Source: Prevotella sp. CAG:891
GTDB lineage: Bacteria; Bacteroidota; Bacteroidia; Bacteroidales; Bacteroidaceae
Assembly (NCBI GenBank): GCA_000437675.1
Contig: FR901797.1
Location: forward strand, 7,627-19,165
Length of the DNA stretch: 11,539 nucleotides
Reading direction: 5' to 3'
How positions within the stretch are numbered: position 1 is the stretch's first letter; each line of letters begins with the position of its first letter. The notes under the pieces were generated by a model. That model searched no databases and was not told where the DNA came from. It saw only the letters and a program-made list of their open reading frames with translations. The position numbers were made by a program, and so were the translations under genes. Shown here in pieces: positions 1-7,093 of the stretch.

Positions 1-3000
1 GCTGTTGCCTTACCGTTGCGATGCAAGCGGACGGCACACTTTTATTTTCGAGGAATCATTCCGCGAAATGTTGGCCGATTTTGCAATACATCAGCCACAA
101 CTCGTGGCAGACGGTCGCAAGGTGCCCCACGACTGGACCCTGTTCTATCTGCGCAAAAAAGCCCTGACGCAGCCGGTTAGCCGCGAGGAACTGGCTTGGA
201 TTATTCTCAATTTCAACGCAAAACGAGGTTACTACCAGCTTCGTGGAATGGGCGAAAGCGAGGAAAAGGACGATGGAACCGTATTTGCACGTATTCAGGT
301 AGCGGCTGTCGAAGCTATGGGACCATCGAAACGCCGCAGGGGACAAACCATTTATTGCATCCGTTTTGACAACGGCTGCGAACTGAACCGTGAATCAGAA
401 TGCCCGCCATTTGCCGTAGGCGACCAAGTGGATGTGCTTTGTACCACTAAAACCGATAAGAACGGACAGCCCAAACTCAATGAACAAGGGAAACCTCAGG
501 TGGTGGTCAGCATTCCGGATGCCGACGATTGGACGTTCCGTAAAAAGAAGTCGGAATGCGACATTGAACTCAGTCAGTGCACCGTGGGTGCTTACATTTA
601 CAATCACTTGCTTGCCGAACCCGACGACAAAATTCGCGGACACTACATTCACACCATTGAACGCAAATTCTATCGCAGCGAACTTGAGCAGATTTTGCAC
701 AAACAGCAGGAGTTTATTCCTGAACTTACTGACAAAGATTTGCTCCAGAAATGCGCCCTTGCGCTTTACACCACGCCCGAACGAGCTGCTCAGCATATTA
801 CAAAGGGCGGTTTAACCGATTTTATTGTGCGCGACATCCTGTTCTATCAGCGTCCGCTCAAAAGCCAAAAGAAACTCATTGCTAACTGTCCTTACGAACG
901 TTACCGCCATGTTGATTATGCAACAGGCGAATTGGTGGAGCATCGCATCAAGTGTGTGCCGAAGTCGCATCCGCTTTTTCAGGAGTTTCGTTTGTGGCAG
1001 TTTATCAGCCAGTTGCGCATTTACCAACGCGAAGCTCAGGTTGGCGAACGCCTTGTGCCCGATTACGACGTAACCGACCGCTTGCTGCCCGATGCTGAAA
1101 GTCGTGCGCAGCTGTTCGACCATTTGTTTGCCAAAAAAGAATTTAGCCAAAAGGATTTGCTCGGGTTCAAACCCTTTAAACTTTCGGTGGAGCAGCGCAA
1201 GGGTTTTCGTTGGAATTATCCTGAGGAAAAGACCTATCCGGCCAACCGGACGCTGATGAGCATACCCAAGGAGTATCGCGATTGCTTTGACGAAAAACTG
1301 TGGCACTTGCTTTATTCCGTAACCGACCCCGAAGAAATCGTGAAAGCCCTGAACCGTTTTGCCCGTGAGCGTGGCATTTCCGATGCCGATGCCTTTGTCG
1401 AAGCACTTCGTAAGGTAGTGTTTGCCGAAACAGGTTATGGAGCCTATTCGCTCAAGGCTTTGAAGCATTTGTTACCGCTTATGCGTTGCGGTCATCACTG
1501 GAAGTCCGATGCATTCGATGCTTTTACGCTGCACCGTTTGGAACTGTTGCAAACAGAACCCAACAGTTTTTCGGAAACGGCTCGTAAGCAGTGTGCGGGT
1601 ATTACCGGTGTGGCTGTTTGTCAAGGACTTCCGCTGCACAAGGCTTGCTATTTGCTTTACGGACGCTATGCCGAGAGTGACGACCTGACGGTGTGGCATA
1701 AGCCCGAGGACATCGACTATTACTTGCGCCATGTGTTCAAACAGCATTCGCTCCGTAACCCGGTGGTCGAAGGGGTGGTTACCGAAACCCTTCGTGTGGT
1801 GCGCGACATTTGGAAAACCTATGGCCGCATCGACGAAATTCATATTGAAATGGGGCGCGACCTCAAGCAGAACAGTGAGGAACGAAAGCAGACGTTCGAC
1901 CGTAATTCTGAAAACGAACGTGCCAATTACCGTGCTCGCCGTTTGTTGCAGGAATTTGCCAAACCCGAATTCGACGTTGAGAACGTGCGACCCTATTCGC
2001 CCTTGCAGTTGGAGGTTTTCAGTATTTTTGAATCGACCATTTTGAACGATGCTGCCAATAGCGAGGAAAAACTGCAATATAAGGATGTCATTAACGATTT
2101 GGGGTTAGCCTCGAAGGCCGATAAGGTTAGTCATAGCGACATACTGCGTTATCGCTTGTGGCTCGAACAGAAATATCGTTCACCTTATACCGGCATGTTT
2201 ATTCCCTTGAGCAAACTTTTTACACCGGCCTACGAAGTGGAGCATGTGTTACCCAAGGCTCGTTACTACGACGATTCCATGCGCAACAAGGTGATTTGCG
2301 AAAAGGAAGTGAACAAACTCAAGGACAAGATGACAGGCTATGAGTTTATCATTCGCAGGGGTGGCGAAGTGGTGAAGGGTGCATTTGGTCAGACGTTTAC
2401 TTTGCTTACGAGAGAGGCGTACGAAGCGTTTGTTAAAACGCATTATGCCAAGTTGCCGGGAAAAATGAAAATTCTGTTGATGGAGGACATACCGCAGGAT
2501 TTCAACAATCGGATGCTCAATGACACACGCTACATTAGCCGACTGATTATGACCTTGCTTTCAAAGGTTGTTGGCGAAGAAGGCGAGGAAGGCGCGAAGT
2601 CGAAACACATTATCAACACCAACGGACGTATGACCAGCGAACTCAAACGGCAATGGGGACTTAATGAGGTGTGGAATCACCTGATTACTCCGCGTTTTGA
2701 GCGTTTGAACCAGCGGCTCAACACCACCGAGTTTGGCGAGATGCGCGAAGTAGATGGCAAACGCTTTTTCCAAACGCAGGTTCCGCTGCATTTGCCGCCT
2801 GTGAATCGCAAGCGTATAGACCATCGCCATCATGCGCTCGACGCTATTGTCATAGCCTGTACGACGCTCAACCATGTGACCTACTTTAACAGTGTGGCAG
2901 CAAAGGACGAAGTGCAAGGTGCACGTTACGATTTGCGTCGCCTGCTTTGCGAAAAAACGCGAACTGACGATTGTGGCAATTATACCTGGACGTTCAAAAA

Positions 3001-3895
3001 ACCATGGGAAACATTTACACACGATGTGGAATTGGCACTGGATAACATGGTTGTCAGCTTCAAACATGCTGAGCGTGTGTTGGGGCAAACAAAGGATGGC
3101 CACATCACCATTCGTAAACCGCTGCACAAGGCTACGATATATGGAGCAGTGCAACTGCCGCGTGCCGGAAAGGAAGCTATGGTGGCAGGGCGTAAGGAAT
3201 TGGATGAAAGTTTCAATGCCAAGAAAATTCAGAGCATCACTGATACTGGTATTCAATCCATACTGCTGCGTCATTTGGCTAATAATGGGGGCGACCCGAA
3301 GGTTGCTTTCTCGGTTGAAGGCAAAGTGCGCTTACAGCAGCAACTGAAGGAACTGAATTTGGGTAAGCCGCACAAACCTATATATAAGGTGCGTGTGTCC
3401 GAACCATTAGGATTGAAATTTGCAGTGGGTAAACGCGGTTGCCGAAAGGCGCAGTTCGTTGAAACCGAAAAAGGTACGAATTTGTTCTTTGCCATTTATC
3501 AAAGGCCGAATGGCGATCGAAATTTCCAAACTGTTTCGCTTCGCGAGGCTGTTGCCAATCTGGTCGAACTGCATCAGCCGGCTGCCGAAACCTTGGCTGA
3601 TGGTAGTAAATTGCTCTTTGTCGTTTCTCCGGGCGACTTGGTGTATGTTCCGGCCGAAGGCGAGGTGCCTGAAATTGACAAACTGAATCGGAAGCAAATA
3701 TTTAAAATGGTTTCGTGTACAGCCAAACAATGTTTCTTTTTATCCCAAACAGTCGCTTCGCCGATTTATCCAGGTACAGAGTTCGGTTCCTTGAATAAAG
3801 TGGAAAAAAATGACGAGGGGGTAACGATTAAGACACGTTGTTTAAAGTTGGTTGTCGATCGTTTGGGACAAATCACAAATATCATTGGCTTATGA
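1..3895 (+). CDS. cas9: CRISPR-associated endonuclease Cas9, type II-C, 5'-truncated by the window edge
   Basis: This is the RNA-guided, double-strand DNA-cutting effector of a type II CRISPR system. The frame is open from base 2, so the gene enters from the left; about 1297 codons are visible. The RuvC-I motif and arginine-rich bridge helix are missing because they lie upstream. Counting from the codon at 5: the REC lobe spans roughly residues 1-600. RuvC-II is IHIEMGRDL with Glu615. The HNH core is YEVEHVLP with Glu746-His747, followed by conserved Asn residues in RNK and EVNKLKD. RuvC-III is DHRHHALDA with His943 and Asp946. The remaining ~330 residues are the PAM-interacting/C-terminal part. 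All visible catalytic positions are intact. Bacteroidota Cas9 proteins are about 1400-1450 residues (from memory), so roughly 100-150 residues are probably missing. The stop overlaps the cas1 start (ATGA), indicating translational coupling. Identity is near certain; II-C follows from cas9-cas1-cas2 without csn2 or cas4. Confidence 0.97.
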   Translation, partial: LLPYRCDASGRHTFIFEESFREMLADFAIHQPQLVADGRKVPHDWTLFYLRKKALTQPVSREELAWIILNFNAKRGYYQLRGMGESEEKDDGTVFARIQVAAVEAMGPSKRRRGQTIYCIRFDNGCELNRESECPPFAVGDQVDVLCTTKTDKNGQPKLNEQGKPQVVVSIPDADDWTFRKKKSECDIELSQCTVGAYIYNHLLAEPDDKIRGHYIHTIERKFYRSELEQILHKQQEFIPELTDKDLLQKCALALYTTPERAAQHITKGGLTDFIVRDILFYQRPLKSQKKLIANCPYERYRHVDYATGELVEHRIKCVPKSHPLFQEFRLWQFISQLRIYQREAQVGERLVPDYDVTDRLLPDAESRAQLFDHLFAKKEFSQKDLLGFKPFKLSVEQRKGFRWNYPEEKTYPANRTLMSIPKEYRDCFDEKLWHLLYSVTDPEEIVKALNRFARERGISDADAFVEALRKVVFAETGYGAYSLKALKHLLPLMRCGHHWKSDAFDAFTLHRLELLQTEPNSFSETARKQCAGITGVAVCQGLPLHKACYLLYGRYAESDDLTVWHKPEDIDYYLRHVFKQHSLRNPVVEGVVTETLRVVRDIWKTYGRIDEIHIEMGRDLKQNSEERKQTFDRNSENERANYRARRLLQEFAKPEFDVENVRPYSPLQLEVFSIFESTILNDAANSEEKLQYKDVINDLGLASKADKVSHSDILRYRLWLEQKYRSPYTGMFIPLSKLFTPAYEVEHVLPKARYYDDSMRNKVICEKEVNKLKDKMTGYEFIIRRGGEVVKGAFGQTFTLLTREAYEAFVKTHYAKLPGKMKILLMEDIPQDFNNRMLNDTRYISRLIMTLLSKVVGEEGEEGAKSKHIINTNGRMTSELKRQWGLNEVWNHLITPRFERLNQRLNTTEFGEMREVDGKRFFQTQVPLHLPPVNRKRIDHRHHALDAIVIACTTLNHVTYFNSVAAKDEVQGARYDLRRLLCEKTRTDDCGNYTWTFKKPWETFTHDVELALDNMVVSFKHAERVLGQTKDGHITIRKPLHKATIYGAVQLPRAGKEAMVAGRKELDESFNAKKIQSITDTGIQSILLRHLANNGGDPKVAFSVEGKVRLQQQLKELNLGKPHKPIYKVRVSEPLGLKFAVGKRGCRKAQFVETEKGTNLFFAIYQRPNGDRNFQTVSLREAVANLVELHQPAAETLADGSKLLFVVSPGDLVYVPAEGEVPEIDKLNRKQIFKMVSCTAKQCFFLSQTVASPIYPGTEFGSLNKVEKNDEGVTIKTRCLKLVVDRLGQITNIIGL

Positions 3896-4827
3896 TAAAG
3901 AAAACCCTCTACTTTGGCAATCCTGCTTACTTGTCGTTGAGTAAAAGTCAGTTGGTGGTTAGGATGCCCGAGGTGGAGCAGGCTGAGCATTTGGCCGAAA
4001 GTATTCGGCAGGAAAGTGTGCGCACCATCCCGATAGAAGATATCGGGGTGGTGGTGCTCGACCATCGGCAAATCACTTTGACACAAGGCCTGATGGCAGC
4101 CTTGCTCAACAACCAAACAGCGGTGATAACCTGCGACGACCGACGCATGCCAGCCGGGCTGCTGCTTCCGCTCGAAGGCAATACGTTGCAGAATGAACGT
4201 TTCAGAAGTCAGATTGAAGCCTCTGTTCCGCTCAAAAAGCAACTATGGCAGCAGACCGTGGTGGCTAAAATTGAGAATCAGGCGTATGTGCTTGAAAAGC
4301 AACTTAACGAACCGGCTGCACGTATGCACTATTTGGCAGATACCGTGAAAAGTGGCGATACCACGAACTGCGAGGCGCAAGCTGCAGCTTACTATTGGCA
4401 GCACTTGTTCCCCGACATTCCGGGCTTTACGCGCGGACGCGAGGGGCCACCGCCCAATCAGTTGCTGAACTATGGTTATGCCATTTTGCGTGCTGTGGTG
4501 GCTCGTGCACTGGTGGCAAGCGGATTGCTGCCTGTGGCGGGCATACACCACCACAACCGTTACAATGCTTACTGCCTGGCCGACGACATTATGGAGCCTT
4601 ATCGTCCCTTTGTCGATGCACTGGTTATCGAAACCATCCGGCGTTTTGGTTTGACAGCCGAACTGACTACAGCGTTAAAACGCGAAATGCTGGCAGTTCC
4701 GGTGCTCGATGTGTATATGCAGGGAAAACGGAGTCCGCTGATGGTGGCTGTAGCACAAACTACTGCCAGCTTGGCCAAATGTTATCGTGCCGAATATCGC
4801 AAAATATGCTATCCCACCTGGGGCTGA
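3892..4827 (+). CDS. cas1: CRISPR adaptation integrase Cas1 (type II)
   Basis: Cas1 integrates new spacers as part of the Cas1-Cas2 complex; in type II systems Cas9 helps select PAM-flanked protospacers. The product is 311 aa, the usual length for subtype II Cas1. The start chosen is the ATG at 3892 inside the ATGA overlap with cas9. It gives the family-like N-terminus MIKKTLYFGNPAYLS; the upstream in-frame extension overlaps the cas9 end and is not credible. Metal-binding residues are visible: Glu161 in NCEAQAAAYYW, a His in GIHHHNRYN (219-221), and the acidic residues of LADDIMEPYRP (Asp231/232, Glu235). The NQLLNYGYAILR helix (189-200) is typical of the family. Nothing is truncated, so the protein should be active. 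cas2 follows after a 52-nt gap, and no separate promoter was recognised in that gap. Confidence 0.97.
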   Translation: MIKKTLYFGNPAYLSLSKSQLVVRMPEVEQAEHLAESIRQESVRTIPIEDIGVVVLDHRQITLTQGLMAALLNNQTAVITCDDRRMPAGLLLPLEGNTLQNERFRSQIEASVPLKKQLWQQTVVAKIENQAYVLEKQLNEPAARMHYLADTVKSGDTTNCEAQAAAYYWQHLFPDIPGFTRGREGPPPNQLLNYGYAILRAVVARALVASGLLPVAGIHHHNRYNAYCLADDIMEPYRPFVDALVIETIRRFGLTAELTTALKREMLAVPVLDVYMQGKRSPLMVAVAQTTASLAKCYRAEYRKICYPTWG

Positions 4828-4879
4828 TTCAGTGTCTGACACTGTTTATTGTTTTCTTATTTCATGCCATATTTTCTGT

Positions 4880-5215
4880 ATGATTGAACGTCTCAATGCC
4901 TATCGGGTTATGTGGATACTCGTTTTTTTTGATTTACCAACCGAGACTAAAGAGAATCGTCGGGATGCAGCTGTTTTTCGGAACGATTTGCTGAACGATG
5001 GTTTTACGATGTTTCAATATTCTGTTTATCTTCGTCATTGTGCCAGTATGGAAAATGCGCAGGTACACATGAAACGGGTAGAGCAGAAAGTGCCTCCAGA
5101 AGGTAATGTCAGTATTCTTTGTATCACCGACAAACAGTTTGGCGATATCAAGGTTTTTCGCGCTCAAAAAAAGAAAGACCCTCCTGCTCATTATCAGCAG
5201 TTGGAACTCTTCTAA
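4880..5215 (+). CDS. cas2: CRISPR adaptation protein Cas2 (type II-C)
   Basis: Cas2 is the structural dimer that holds the prespacer between Cas1 dimers. The product is 111 aa. The ATG at 4880 gives MIERLNAYRVMWILVFFDLPT, matching the N-terminus I know from Bacteroidota II-C Cas2 proteins. The frame stays open 31 codons further upstream into the end of cas1, but that stretch does not look like Cas2. The ferredoxin-like fold signature VFFDLPT contains the conserved Asp18, GFTMFQYSVYLRHC forms the next strand and turn, and the protein ends in the characteristic QQLELF. It lies 52 nt after cas1 and its stop codon merges into the terminator hairpin, so it is the last gene of the cas operon. Confidence 0.95.
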   Translation: MIERLNAYRVMWILVFFDLPTETKENRRDAAVFRNDLLNDGFTMFQYSVYLRHCASMENAQVHMKRVEQKVPPEGNVSILCITDKQFGDIKVFRAQKKKDPPAHYQQLELF

Positions 5216-5261
5216 AAAAGAATCGGAATTCTGAGTAAAATACAGAATTCCGATTCTTTTT
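5215..5261. terminator. Strong hairpin terminator after cas2
   Basis: The arms at 5215-5233 and 5243-5261 are perfectly complementary over 19 bp around a 9-nt loop. The stem ends in five A on the left and five T on the right, so it can terminate in both directions. It overlaps the last base of the cas2 stop codon. On the + strand it ends the cas operon; on the - strand it would stop transcripts coming from the CRISPR array. It separates array transcription from cas transcription. Confidence 0.85.
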
Positions 5262-5329
5262 AATAGGCATTTTTTTATTTCTATTTTTGAATGTAAATGC
5301 CTCATAATCAACAACTTATACGATACTCT
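5262..5329. other. AT-rich leader-like spacer between terminator and CRISPR array
   Basis: This 68-nt non-coding stretch abuts the complete repeat, so it is the position where a leader would lie if new spacers are added at the cas2 side. It contains an 8-bp inverted repeat, AGGCATTT (5265-5272) with AAATGCCT (5295-5302), loop 22 nt. It also holds TATTTTTG at 5282-5289, which fits the Bacteroidota -7 box TAnnTTTG on the + strand, but no TTG stands at the expected -33 distance. A leader role is inference from position. Confidence 0.4.
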
Positions 5330-5453
5330 GTTGTCGTTGACCCTGTAAAGGTAGTAAAAATTCAGCTAATCACAACAGCTATTGATTGATATACATCTTG
5401 TTTGACGTTGTTGTTGACCCTGTAAAGGTAGTAAAAATATGGGCCTGTGTTGA
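5330..5453 (-). CRISPR. Minimal type II-C CRISPR array: one full repeat, one spacer, one degenerate repeat
   Basis: Repeat 1 is 5330-5376 (47 nt), with terminal inverted ends GTTGT/ACAAC. The spacer is 5377-5406 (30 nt). Repeat 2 starts at 5407 and matches repeat 1 for its first 32 nt with one C-to-T change, but its last 15 nt (5439-5453) are unrelated. The 47-nt repeat plus 30-nt spacer geometry is standard for Bacteroidota II-C. On the minus strand the repeat begins GTTGTGATTAGCTGAATT, resembling the Bacteroides II-C repeat start GTTGTGATTTGC as I recall it, and this is why I assign the minus strand. The degenerate repeat is then the transcription-upstream one. The array lies directly downstream of cas2 and its terminator. 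No further repeats were found before nth. Confidence 0.85.
5346..5375 (-). promoter_or_regulatory. Promoter-like pair inside the CRISPR repeat
   Basis: Read on the minus strand, repeat 1 holds TTG (5375-5373), 19 nt, then TACCTTTA (5353-5346). This is close to the Bacteroidota primary-sigma pattern TTG-N19-21-TAnnTTTG, with only the last base differing. Transcription would start near the left end of the repeat. The degenerate repeat keeps the same -7-like box (5430-5423) but has CAA where TTG would be. Promoters inside repeats are established for Neisseria II-C arrays; their use here is inference. Confidence 0.35.
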
Positions 5454-5589
5454 ATAGAGTCAGTATTGGTTATTATAAATATCAACCGTGACTTTTGACA
5501 TCCGCCTCGACCTAATCCTCAAAGTACAACCTTCAATCACTTTGGATTGGAAAGTAGTTCACAGCTTATTGCGCACAGGACGGATTTAA

Positions 5590-5886
5590 TAGATAGGTGA
5601 ATAAACGTAAAAAACAGAAGTTTGCCTTTCGATTCATTTCAAGGCGAAATGAGTGTGCCTGAAACCGATTCTGGGGATTTTTTGAAAGCGCTGATTATCA
5701 ATAGTTCCGAGATTGTTGAAACTAGCTCGGAACTAATTTGAATTAGCTCGGAACTAATTTCAACAATCGCGGAACTAATTCGGACAATCGCGGCGTAATT
5801 TTTGACGATAGCTCAGCGCGTAGTTCAAACAACGACAAGCAGATGGAAAAACGAGCTGACTATTTTAATATAAATTCACCTACTTA
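5590..5886. repeat. Segment bounded by inverted TAGGTGAAT ends
   Basis: The left end TAGATAGGTGAAT (5590-5602) and the right end, read on the minus strand, TAAGTAGGTGAAT (5886-5874) match at 11 of 13 positions in inverted orientation. The right end shares the TAAGTAGGTG signature with the repeats at 8593, 8657, 8841 and 11505. The 297-bp interior holds the 21-bp tandem repeats and no gene. It may be a small non-autonomous element or an assembly of repeat fragments; the short ends leave this uncertain. Confidence 0.4.
5703..5806. repeat. 21-bp tandem repeat array with one inverted unit
   Basis: Four consecutive 21-bp units start at 5723, 5744, 5765 and 5786. They share a core near CTCGGAACTAATTT or CGCGGAACTAATT; the first two are identical over 17 nt and the fourth is more diverged. 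A further 24-nt relic (5807-5830) follows. Upstream, 5703-5721 is the reverse complement of 5758-5776 with one mismatch, so the region can form a long hairpin. The period of 7 codons keeps one minus-strand frame open through the units, reading ISSAIVE/ISSELIQ-like heptads, but that frame has no start codon. Confidence 0.85.
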
Positions 5887-6008
5887 GCAGCTTAATGTTT
5901 AACATTTACGGCAAAGGGAACTGTGAGGCCTGGAATATTAGCCATAGAAAACGTTACAGAATCGGAAACTTCGAACTCGTGTTTGAGAGGGGAGTGTTGA
6001 GGCTGTGA

Positions 6009-6662
6009 TTACTTGGCAGGTGGCAGTTCGGGCTGATAGCTGGGGCACAGCGCACTGAGGCCACAGTGGTCGCACTTGGGTTTGCGGGCTGTACAGGTGT
6101 AGCGGCCGTGAAGCAGAAGCCAGTAGTGGGAAGCGGCTACTTGATTTTCGGGAATGTATTTTCGTAAAGCCATTTCTACGCTGTAGGGGGTGGTGCAACG
6201 CTTGGGAACCAAACCTAAACGGTGGCTGACGCGGAATACGTGGGTGTCGACGGCTAAGGCGGCTTTGCCAAAGGCGACGGCTTGAATGACATTGGCCGTT
6301 TTGCGACCTACACCGGGGAGGCGCGTTAACGCTTCGAGGGTGGAGGGTACTTCGCCGTTGAATTCCTTGACTAACATTTGGCTGAGCCCGACAAGGTGTT
6401 TGGCCTTGTTGTTGGGGTAGCTGACAGACTTGATGTATTCGTAAATTACTTCAGGCGTGGTGGCGGCCATGACTTCGGGGGTGGGAAAGTCGGCAAAGAG
6501 GCGGGGGGTTACGGCGTTGATGCGCTTGTCGGTGCATTGGGCTGAGAGTACCACGGCTATGAGCAGTTCGTAGGGGGTGGTGTAGTTCAGCTCGGTTTCG
6601 GTGTTGTCCATGGTGCTGCCCAGGTAGGCCAGTACGTTCTGAAATAGTTCTTTACGTTTCAT
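6009..6662 (-). CDS. nth: Endonuclease III, DNA glycosylase/AP lyase
   Basis: The enzyme removes oxidised pyrimidines from DNA and cuts the resulting abasic site by beta-elimination in base excision repair. The product is 217 aa, close to E. coli Nth (211). Visible features are LLIAVVLSAQCTDKRIN near residue 33, the helix-hairpin-helix LPGVGRKTA (115-123) with catalytic Lys121, and catalytic Asp139 in AVDTHVFRVSHRLGL. The C-terminal [4Fe-4S] cluster cysteines are 190, 197, 200 and 206 (C-X6-C-X2-C-X5-C). All key residues are present. The gene starts 4 nt after the crcB stop and is probably the last gene of a ribE-crcB-nth transcript. The frame stays open for 38 codons beyond the stop (see findings). 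Confidence 0.97.
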   Translation of the reverse strand: MKRKELFQNVLAYLGSTMDNTETELNYTTPYELLIAVVLSAQCTDKRINAVTPRLFADFPTPEVMAATTPEVIYEYIKSVSYPNNKAKHLVGLSQMLVKEFNGEVPSTLEALTRLPGVGRKTANVIQAVAFGKAALAVDTHVFRVSHRLGLVPKRCTTPYSVEMALRKYIPENQVAASHYWLLLHGRYTCTARKPKCDHCGLSALCPSYQPELPPAK

Positions 6663-6666
6663 AATG

Positions 6667-7035
6667 TTAGCTTTTGCATAGGGTGTAGCCGCAGGCTGTG
6701 CATCCGATGCCTCCTATTACCGAAAGCAGGGCGTAGGATAGGGCTGTGAGCCACATGCCTTGTCGGAGAAGTTGGAATGTTTCGTTCGAAAAGGTGGAGA
6801 AGGTGGTGAAGCCTCCGCAGAAGCCGGTGATGAGGAGCCAATAGGGGCCTTCGCTTTGCCGGCGGGACAAAAGGCCGATGAACAGGCCGATGAGCAGACA
6901 ACCGGAGAGGTTGACGGCTAAGGTGGGCCAGGGAAATGAGGCGTCTGTGCCTTTGAGCCAACAGGCACTCACAATGTAGCGGCACAGACTGCCTAAACCG
7001 CCTCCGATGAAAATGAGGAGAAAGGGGAGGAACAT
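6667..7035 (-). CDS. crcB: Fluoride ion channel CrcB/Fluc
   Basis: Fluc proteins are small inner-membrane channels that export fluoride and work as antiparallel dual-topology dimers. The product is 122 aa with four hydrophobic segments at about 3-23, 36-56, 66-84 and 96-118, the standard layout. Family motifs are GGGLGSLCRY (11-20), TLAVNLSGCLLIG (38-50) with the pore Asn42, and GFCGGFTTFSTFSNE (71-85), which carries the pore phenylalanines and the central sodium site. A single copy implies a homodimer. It lies 58 nt after ribE and 4 nt before nth. I looked for a fluoride riboswitch in the 58-nt gap and saw none, so expression probably follows the operon. Confidence 0.95.
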   Translation of the reverse strand: MFLPFLLIFIGGGLGSLCRYIVSACWLKGTDASFPWPTLAVNLSGCLLIGLFIGLLSRRQSEGPYWLLITGFCGGFTTFSTFSNETFQLLRQGMWLTALSYALLSVIGGIGCTACGYTLCKS

Positions 7036-7093
7036 ACAGAAAAAAAGGAATGAGAAAAGGGCGTTTGCCGGCCTGAAAAAGCGTGACGACGGC

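Larger units (their letters stand above)
5454..6008. other. Gene-free region between CRISPR array and nth
   Basis: This 555-nt stretch shows no credible gene on either strand. It contains a segment bounded by inverted ends (5590-5886), a 21-bp tandem repeat with a flanking inverted unit (5703-5806), a 7-bp-stem hairpin (TCATTTC 5634-5640 with GAAATGA 5646-5652) and, next to nth, a 38-codon in-frame continuation beyond the nth stop (5892-6008). A weak anti-repeat-like sequence lies at 5551-5575. No clear terminator for the nth operon was seen. Confidence 0.6.

Noticed and set aside
812..3274. Long minus-strand open frames (up to 237 codons) opposite cas9
   Set aside because: They are antisense shadows of a strong Cas9 coding frame, lack recognisable domains or promoters, and overlap conserved catalytic regions.
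5703..5830. 21-bp tandem repeats as a second CRISPR array
   Set aside because: Units are contiguous without spacers and share nothing with the 47-nt repeat.
5829..5837. CAACGACAA as an anti-repeat for a + strand crRNA
   Set aside because: Only 9 contiguous bases match, which is likely by chance in this window, and it needs the less supported repeat orientation.
5938..6198. 86-codon minus-strand frame overlapping nth
   Set aside because: It is out of frame with the clear nth coding sequence and covers its cluster-binding cysteines.
7036..7093. Fluoride riboswitch upstream of crcB
   Set aside because: The gap is only 58 nt and contains no sequence resembling the conserved GGNGATGGC-type aptamer core.
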